Shown here: positions 6,488 to 10,681 of the stretch, piece after piece
Layout of the letters: every line of letters starts with the position of its first letter
Position numbering within the stretch: position 1 is the stretch's first letter
Assembly: GCA_029239575.1 (NCBI GenBank)
Contig: JARBUP010000077.1
Location: forward strand, 1-10,681
From: Bacillota bacterium
Lineage (GTDB): Bacteria > Bacillota > Clostridia > Tissierellales > Sedimentibacteraceae
Length of the DNA: 10,681 bases
Reading direction: 5' to 3'
Program-made: the position numbers and the translations under genes
The notes under the pieces: model-generated
Seen by the model: the letters and a program-made list of their open reading frames with translations, nothing else
What the model was told of the DNA's origin: nothing
Database searches by the model: none

Positions 6488-6586
6488 TACTATGATGAAT
6501 TTACTTTTAATGCCATAAAACAATTTCAAGAATATAATAATTTACTTATTAAAGAGAATGCAGATAAACAAACGTGTATGTTTTAA
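6488..6586 (+). pseudogene. Decayed fragment of a fourth peptidoglycan-binding repeat
   Basis: In a frame different from the gene just upstream, the DNA reads YYDEFTFNAIKQFQEYNNLL and then IKENADKQT before a stop at 6584-6586. This follows the PG_binding_1 pattern YYDGxFxxxTxxAVKxFQxxNGLxxDGxxDxxT well. The frame is open only from 6458 and has no start codon or ribosome site, so it cannot be a working gene. It is probably the remnant of a neighbouring paralogue or of a lost C-terminal repeat. No other trace is visible. Confidence 0.6.
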
Positions 6587-6630
6587 CAAAAATTACTTAT
6601 GCATTATATTTAAATAAATAAATTTATTAT

Positions 6631-6653
6631 AAGGGTGCATAGCATCCTTTTTT
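6631..6653 (+). terminator. Intrinsic terminator after the SpoIID-like gene
   Basis: AAGGGTGC pairs with GCATCCTT (one G-U pair) around a 3-nt loop ATA and is followed by six T residues. It lies about 160 nt after the SpoIID-like stop and 33 nt before the htpG -35 box, isolating the trio from htpG. The rest of 6474-6800 holds the decayed repeat fragment and the htpG control region. Confidence 0.85.
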
Positions 6654-6685
6654 ATTTATTTTTTATAAATAGTTACATTAAACTA

Positions 6686-6713
6686 TTGACAAATTAATCA
6701 AATTTGCTAAAAT
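6686..6713 (+). promoter_or_regulatory. Sigma-A promoter of htpG
   Basis: A perfect -35 box TTGACA (6686-6691) is followed after 16 nt by TAAAAT (6708-6713, 5 of 6). The expected start near 6720 falls at the left arm of the CIRCE element, so HrcA binding would block initiation. Confidence 0.82.
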
Positions 6714-6717
6714 AAAA

Positions 6718-6744
6718 TTAGCACTCACTTAGTCAGAGTGCTAA
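6718..6744 (+). promoter_or_regulatory. CIRCE operator (HrcA binding site)
   Basis: TTAGCACTC-N9-GAGTGCTAA is a perfect match to the CIRCE consensus, with the canonical 9-nt spacer. CIRCE is bound by the heat-shock repressor HrcA, which normally controls the groESL and dnaK operons. Here it sits over the start site and 5' leader of htpG, 65 nt before the chosen start codon. The same arms can also form a hairpin in the mRNA leader. Confidence 0.95.
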
Positions 6745-6794
6745 CAGATAATTTTTAAATAAAGTAAATTTATTTACTTAAAATATAAATATTT

Positions 6795-6801
6795 GAAAGG
6801 A
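6795..6801 (+). promoter_or_regulatory. Ribosome binding site fixing the htpG start
   Basis: GAAAGGA ends 8 nt before the ATG at 6810. It directly abuts or overlaps the in-frame ATG at 6801, which therefore cannot be served by it. The later start, giving MDKIQFKAESKRLL, is preferred and matches HtpG N-termini. Confidence 0.75.
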
Positions 6802-6809
6802 TGGATAAA

Positions 6810-8705
6810 ATGGACAAAATACAATTTAAAGCTGAATCTAAAAGGCTACTTGATTTAATGATTAACTCTATTTATACTCACAAAGAAATCTTTTTAAGAG
6901 AACTTATTTCTAACGCAAGTGATGCAATCGACAAAAGTTATTACAAATCACTTACAGATAATAATGTTGTTTTCAACAAAGAAGATTACTACATAAGAAT
7001 TTCTGTAAATGAAGATGAAAGAACTTTAGTTATTTCCGATACAGGTATAGGAATGACTAAAGAAGAACTTGAAAACAACTTAGGTACAATAGCAAAAAGT
7101 GGCTCATTTGATTTTAAAGAAAATAATGAACAAAAAGATGGTGTCGACATCATAGGCCAGTTTGGTGTTGGTTTTTATTCTGCATTCATGGTAGCTGATA
7201 CTGTTATAGTTAAAAGTAAAACTGCTGACTCAAATGTTGCATACAAATGGGTGTCAAGCGGTGCAGATGGTTATAGTATTGAAGAATGTGAAAAAGATAC
7301 TGTTGGAACAGAAATTACTTTAAAAATAAAAGAAAGTAATGATGATAATGATTATGAAGATTATTTAGATTCATATTCAATTAAATCATTAGTAAAAAAA
7401 TATTCTGATTTCATTAAGTACCCTATAAAAATGAATGTTAAAAAACGAAAATTACAAGAAGAAGCTGAAGAAAACAAGGAAAAGGAATATGTTGATTATT
7501 ATGAAGATGAAATATTAAACAGCATGGTTCCTATTTGGCGTAAAAACAAAAATGAATTAACAGATGAAGATTATGAAAATTTCTATATGGATAAACATTA
7601 TGGATATGAAAAGCCATTGAAATATATGCATGTAAAAGTTGAAGGTCTCACAAGTTATAATGCAATTTTATATATACCTGCAAGAGCTTCATATGACTTC
7701 TACACTAAAGAATTTGAAAAAGGACTCGAACTTTATTCTAATGGTGTAATGATAATGAATAAATGTGGTGATTTATTGCCTGATTATTTTGGCTTTGTAC
7801 AAGGCTTAGTTGATTCAGCTGATTTATCATTAAATATTTCAAGAGAATTATTACAACATGATAAACAACTACAATTCATAGCTAAAAAAATAAAAGATAA
7901 AATTAAATCAGAACTTTTATCATTACAGCAAAATGAAAGTGAAAAATATGAGCAGTTTTTTAATGCATTTGGTAAAACTTTAAAATATGGACTTTATTCA
8001 GGTTTTGGGGCAAACAAAGAAGAGTTACAAGACTTAATCATGTTTTATTCTTCAAGTGAGAAAAAACTTGTATCACTATCAGATTATGTTTCTCGTATGA
8101 AAGAAGATCAAAAATATATTTATTATGCAACAGGTGAAAATGTAGATAAAATTTCAAAACTTCCTCAAACTGAAGCTGTTTTAGACAAAGGATATGAAAT
8201 ACTTTATTTTACTGATGAAGTAGATGAATTTGCAATTAAAATTTTAATGCAATATAAAGAAAAACAATTTAAAAGTATTTCAAGTTCAGATTTAGAGTTA
8301 GGCGATGTAAATAGCGATTCAAAATCAGAAGAAGAAATAAAAGAAAATGCAGATATTTTCTTATTCATGAAAGAATCATTAAATGGAAAAATCACTGAAG
8401 TTAAAGCTTCTAAAAGACTTAAAAATCATCCTGTATGCTTATCAAGCAAAGGTGAACTTTCTATAGAAATGGAAAAAGTTTTAAATCAAATGCCTGATGC
8501 AGATGGAAATATGAAAGCTGAAAAAATACTTGAATTAAACACTAACCACGAAATGTTTAATTCAATAAAAAATGCATTTGATAACGATAAAGAAAAACTA
8601 AAAAAAATCGCAAATGTTTTATACAACCAAGCGTTATTAATTGAAGGACTTCCTATTGATGATCCTGTTCAATACGCTAATGATGTTTGTGAATTGATGA
8701 AATAG
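6810..8705 (+). CDS. htpG: Chaperone protein HtpG (bacterial Hsp90)
   Basis: A 631-residue cytosolic ATP-dependent chaperone of normal HtpG length. The N-terminal GHKL ATPase domain shows RELISNASDAIDK (30-42, Mg/ATP-binding Asn), DTGIGM (77-82) and GQFGVGFYSAF (116-126). The middle domain begins after an acidic/lysine-rich linker (about 205-225), with the PIWRKNKNELTDEDYENFY region. It carries NISRELLQHD, whose Arg contacts the ATP gamma-phosphate in the closed dimer. The C-terminal dimerisation domain is complete; the MEEVD tail of cytosolic eukaryotic Hsp90 is absent, as expected. The start is ATG 6810 rather than 6801 because of ribosome-site spacing. Single-gene unit with its own sigma-A promoter, CIRCE operator and downstream terminator. 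CIRCE control is notable because htpG of Bacillus subtilis is not in the HrcA regulon. Confidence 0.97.
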   Translation: MDKIQFKAESKRLLDLMINSIYTHKEIFLRELISNASDAIDKSYYKSLTDNNVVFNKEDYYIRISVNEDERTLVISDTGIGMTKEELENNLGTIAKSGSFDFKENNEQKDGVDIIGQFGVGFYSAFMVADTVIVKSKTADSNVAYKWVSSGADGYSIEECEKDTVGTEITLKIKESNDDNDYEDYLDSYSIKSLVKKYSDFIKYPIKMNVKKRKLQEEAEENKEKEYVDYYEDEILNSMVPIWRKNKNELTDEDYENFYMDKHYGYEKPLKYMHVKVEGLTSYNAILYIPARASYDFYTKEFEKGLELYSNGVMIMNKCGDLLPDYFGFVQGLVDSADLSLNISRELLQHDKQLQFIAKKIKDKIKSELLSLQQNESEKYEQFFNAFGKTLKYGLYSGFGANKEELQDLIMFYSSSEKKLVSLSDYVSRMKEDQKYIYYATGENVDKISKLPQTEAVLDKGYEILYFTDEVDEFAIKILMQYKEKQFKSISSSDLELGDVNSDSKSEEEIKENADIFLFMKESLNGKITEVKASKRLKNHPVCLSSKGELSIEMEKVLNQMPDADGNMKAEKILELNTNHEMFNSIKNAFDNDKEKLKKIANVLYNQALLIEGLPIDDPVQYANDVCELMK

Positions 8706-8758
8706 CAATATTATAGACAAAATCAAAATGTTTCATAGATGAACAAACTAACGATAAA

Positions 8759-8818
8759 TGTAGTGAAGAATCTATTGCTATTAAAACATTAGATCCTTCG
8801 CTTTCGCTCAGGATGACA
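8759..8818. repeat. Degenerate palindromic intergenic repeat
   Basis: The right arm (8791-8818) contains AGATCCTTCGCTTTCGCTC followed by AGGATGACA. From memory, this word and its complement (TGTCATCCTGAGCGAAG...) occur as intergenic repeats in many bacterial genomes. The left arm (8759-8773, TGTAGTGAAGAATCT) is a worn partial partner: GAAGAATCT pairs with AGATCCTTC except at one position. The arms are 17 nt apart. This looks like a remnant of a non-autonomous repeat element in the htpG-uppP gap. No transposase is present. Confidence 0.6.
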
Positions 8819-8851
8819 AAATAATTCTAAATAATACTTTTGTATCAAGTT

Positions 8852-8875
8852 GAGGAGGCGTTGCCTCCTTTTTTT
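8852..8875 (+). terminator. Intrinsic terminator downstream of htpG
   Basis: A 7-bp perfect GC-rich stem AGGAGGC/GCCTCCT with the 3-nt loop GTT is followed by seven T residues. It lies about 147 nt after the htpG stop, beyond the palindromic repeat, and is the first strong terminator after htpG. Confidence 0.92.
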
Positions 8876-8902
8876 GTCTTCATTAATAAGGTGTTTATTG
8901 TT

Positions 8903-8931
8903 TTGAATTAAGACCAAATTTTAAATATTAT
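8903..8931 (+). promoter_or_regulatory. Candidate distal promoter of uppP
   Basis: TTGAAT (8903-8908) and TATTAT (8926-8931) are separated by 17 nt; each box matches consensus at 4-5 of 6 positions. The start would lie near 8938, about 62 nt before the uppP start codon. Confidence 0.5.
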
Positions 8932-8938
8932 AAATTTG

Positions 8939-8967
8939 TTGAATATATTTAATAATATTGATATACT
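8939..8967 (+). promoter_or_regulatory. Candidate proximal promoter of uppP
   Basis: TTGAAT (8939-8944) and TATACT (8962-8967, 5 of 6) are separated by 17 nt. The start would lie near 8974, giving a short leader of about 26 nt that still contains the ribosome site. With the distal candidate this forms a tandem pair 36 nt apart. Confidence 0.55.
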
Positions 8968-8987
8968 GAAAATGTTAAAAAATTAGC

Positions 8988-8993
8988 GGAGGT
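8988..8993 (+). promoter_or_regulatory. Ribosome binding site for the TTG start of uppP
   Basis: GGAGGT lies 6 nt before the TTG at 9000. No ATG stands at a suitable distance, and the protein reaches its first conserved motif 14 residues later, as in other family members, so TTG is the start. Confidence 0.85.
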
Positions 8994-8999
8994 ATTATT

Positions 9000-9812
9000 T
9001 TGATTGAAATATTAAAGGCGGTCTTGCTTGGTATTGTACAGGGAATTACAGAATGGTTACCCATAAGCAGCACAGGCCATATGATATTAGTCCACGAATT
9101 CATTAAATTGAATTTTTCCGAACAATTTGTAAACACATTTTTAGTTGTTATACAATTTGGTTCCATAATAGCAGTTGTAACATTGTATTTTAATAAACTT
9201 AATCCATTTTCATTTAATAAATCCTTAATAGAAAAAAAGGAAACATTATCTCTTTGGATTAAAGTTATTATAGCGATCATACCATCAGGTGTATTCGGAA
9301 TTATATTCCATGATAAAATAAATGAATTGTTTTATAACCCTATAACAGTTGCTTTAGCTTTAATAGTTTATGGTCTAATAATGATTTACATAGAAAACGG
9401 AAACAGGAAAGCAAAAACAAAAGATTTTAATTCCCTTTCATATGAATTAGCTTTTGCAATTGGTTTTTTTCAATGTTTAGCTCTTATTCCTGGAACATCT
9501 CGATCAGGTTCAACTATTATCGGCGCTATACTATTTGGAGCGTCCCGTATTGTTGCAACAGAATTTTCTTTTTTCATGGCAATTCCAACAATGCTTGGGG
9601 CAACAGCTTTTAAACTATTAAAAGCTGGACTTAGTTTTTCAGGATTCGAATGGACAATACTTTTAGTTGGTTCCTTGGTAGCTTATATAGTTTCTGTATT
9701 AGCTATAAAATTCCTGATAGATTACCTTAAAAAACATGATTTCAAAGCATTTGGATACTACAGAATAATTCTTGGATTTATCGTATTGACTTATTTTTAT
9801 ATAATTATTTAA
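9000..9812 (+). CDS. uppP: Undecaprenyl-diphosphatase (UppP/BacA)
   Basis: A 270-residue integral membrane phosphatase that converts undecaprenyl diphosphate to undecaprenyl phosphate, recycling the lipid carrier for peptidoglycan and wall polymer synthesis. Overexpression of this family is known to give bacitracin resistance. The first family motif is QGITEWLPISSTGH (14-27), with the acidic/Gln-x3-Glu pair Gln14/Glu18 and the active-site His27. The second is PGTSRSGSTI (164-173), with Arg168. Several hydrophobic segments span the protein (for example 47-63, 86-103, 116-131, 218-240, 252-270). Length is normal for the family. It starts with TTG, is probably monocistronic, and converges on the vanY-like gene. 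Confidence 0.96.
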   Translation: MIEILKAVLLGIVQGITEWLPISSTGHMILVHEFIKLNFSEQFVNTFLVVIQFGSIIAVVTLYFNKLNPFSFNKSLIEKKETLSLWIKVIIAIIPSGVFGIIFHDKINELFYNPITVALALIVYGLIMIYIENGNRKAKTKDFNSLSYELAFAIGFFQCLALIPGTSRSGSTIIGAILFGASRIVATEFSFFMAIPTMLGATAFKLLKAGLSFSGFEWTILLVGSLVAYIVSVLAIKFLIDYLKKHDFKAFGYYRIILGFIVLTYFYIII

Positions 9813-9894
9813 TTTAAATAATTGTAGTAAAAAACAAATAAATAGAAAGGGGCTATCAAAATAAAATAAAATGAACTGCTCCCTTTATACTCAA

Positions 9895-9956
9895 AAATTA
9901 AAACAGCCTCAATAATTCCCATGATAATCATGAAAATATTGAGGCTGTTTTAATTT
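9895..9956. terminator. Bidirectional terminator between uppP and vanY
   Basis: A perfect 20-bp inverted repeat (9895-9914 with 9937-9956) has a core AAAACAGCCTCAATA and a 22-nt loop. The loop contains its own palindrome CATGAT-A-ATCATG (9920-9932). GC-rich core pairs are flanked on both sides by A/T tracts, so a transcript from either direction ends in a hairpin plus U-rich tail. It lies 82 nt after the uppP stop and 22 nt after the vanY-like stop. Confidence 0.88.
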
Positions 9957-9978
9957 ACGAATTTAAGATAAAATTTTA

Positions 9979-10681
9979 TTATTGAGCTTTAGACTCAAAG
10001 TATTCTTCTAATGTGAATCCGCTTTCAAAAACTTCTTTTGCTAATTCAACACCAACATATCTTAAATGCCACGGTTCAAATGAATAACCAGTTATGCTTT
10101 CTTTACCTTTAGGATATCTCACTATAAAACCATATTTATGAGCATTATCTTTTACCCATTTACCTTCTTCTGTATTTTCAAATGTATCATCTAATTGAAA
10201 ATTCATTGATGCTGCTGTAATATCAATTGCAAGTCCTGTTTGATGTTCACTTTGTCCCGGCTTAGCACTGTATTTATCTGCAGCTTCCTGACCGTTGCTA
10301 GCTACATATGATTTATATAATGAACTCTGAGTATTGTATGATCTGTAGCCTGAACGTGCTTTTAATTCATATCCATCTTCTTTTGCAGAATCAAATAGAA
10401 GTTTTAATGCATCATGTGCTACTTTTCTTAACTGATTAATTTCAGGATTTTCAAGAACTGTTGGCAAATCATCAAGTGGAACTAAATCTTCGGGAACATA
10501 ATCTTCAGGTAAATATCTCTTTTTGTTTACAACTACTTCTAAATCGCTTGAATTTGTTACAACATTGTTTTCATCTATTGTTTTACTTAAATCATATTTA
10601 TTTGGCTCTGATGATGTTACAGTTTCACCATTATTTTCATTTTGGTTTGGTTCTTGTTCATTATTTGGTTGTTCATTATTT
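9979..10681 (-). CDS. vanY: VanY-type D,D-carboxypeptidase, N-terminus beyond the window
   Basis: The reading frame stays open to the right edge, so the true start and any signal peptide are missing; 233 residues are visible. A TTG inside the frame at 10465-10467 is not the start, because family sequence continues before it (LEVVVNKKRYLPEDYVPEDL). The first visible ~25 residues are an Asn/Glu/Gln-rich linker, as in membrane-anchored or secreted members. The peptidase M15B domain shows SGYRSYNTQSSLY, the zinc motif SEHQTGLAIDI (His and Asp ligands) and EPWHLRYVG (catalytic Glu and third zinc His). It removes the terminal D-Ala from peptidoglycan stem peptides outside the membrane. Resistance-type versus housekeeping use cannot be told; no van cluster genes are nearby. 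It ends at the shared terminator. Confidence 0.93.
   Translation of the reverse strand, partial: NNEQPNNEQEPNQNENNGETVTSSEPNKYDLSKTIDENNVVTNSSDLEVVVNKKRYLPEDYVPEDLVPLDDLPTVLENPEINQLRKVAHDALKLLFDSAKEDGYELKARSGYRSYNTQSSLYKSYVASNGQEAADKYSAKPGQSEHQTGLAIDITAASMNFQLDDTFENTEEGKWVKDNAHKYGFIVRYPKGKESITGYSFEPWHLRYVGVELAKEVFESGFTLEEYFESKAQ

Noticed and set aside
8975..9280. Minus-strand open frame opposite the start of uppP
   Set aside because: It lies antisense to conserved catalytic motifs of uppP and has no family features or ribosome site of its own.
9846..9886. Imperfect hairpin AAAGGGG / CTCCCTTT after uppP as a terminator or insertion-sequence end
   Set aside because: The stem has about 7 pairs including a G-U pair, a loop of roughly 27 nt and no T-run; no transposase or matching partner end is visible.
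9979..10467. A complete 162-residue VanY starting at TTG 10467
   Set aside because: The frame stays open to the window edge and the upstream translation contains family sequence (RYLPEDYVPEDL), so this would be an internal start.
1..10681. CRISPR array, prophage genes or intact insertion sequence
   Set aside because: No regularly spaced repeats, phage structural or integrase genes, or transposase frames were found on either strand.

Overview
The window looks like a chromosomal segment from a low-GC, spore-forming Firmicute of the class Clostridia. The evidence is the very AT-rich intergenic DNA, AGGAGG-type ribosome binding sites, TTG starts, a perfect CIRCE operator of the HrcA regulon, intrinsic terminators with short GC stems, a SpoIID-like cell-wall protein typical of spore formers, and a biotin-dependent acyl-CoA carboxytransferase operon of the Mmd/Gcd type found in anaerobes. 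Species cannot be named from this alone.

Layout. Positions 7-90 (minus) are a tRNA-Leu(UAG) with an encoded CCA and a perfect consensus promoter that lies partly inside the preceding gene. Positions 132-1019 (minus) are a divergent DprA/Smf-family protein. Positions 1200-3514 (minus) are a three-gene operon: carboxytransferase (mmdA-like, TTG start), a small OadG/MmdD-like protein with no membrane helix, and a biotin carrier. It ends at an intrinsic terminator with no membrane (beta) subunit and no biotin carboxylase in view. A 369-bp divergent intergenic region (3515-3883) follows, with a candidate promoter and a repeated dyad motif.

Positions 3884-6473 (plus) are a co-directional trio: two tandem paralogues carrying a transthyretin/CarboxypepD_reg-like beta-sandwich and an identical C-terminal motif, then a 461-residue protein with a SpoIID-like domain and three peptidoglycan-binding repeats. 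None has a visible signal peptide. Just after it is a short decayed piece of a fourth peptidoglycan-binding repeat in another frame, then a terminator. This trio is the least explained part of the window and the best candidate for an undescribed system, probably tied to sporulation or the spore envelope.

Positions 6810-8705 (plus) are htpG (Hsp90), with a sigma-A promoter and a perfect CIRCE element, so probably under direct HrcA control. A degenerate palindromic intergenic repeat and a strong terminator follow. Positions 9000-9812 (plus) are uppP (undecaprenyl-diphosphatase, TTG start) with two candidate promoters. It converges on a VanY-type D,D-carboxypeptidase (9979 to the right edge, minus, 5'-truncated by the window), and a perfect 20-bp inverted repeat between them can terminate both.

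The genes do not form one pathway. Three separate loci (the trio, uppP and vanY) concern cell-wall peptidoglycan, beside a metabolic carboxylase operon, a heat-shock chaperone and a DNA-processing protein.
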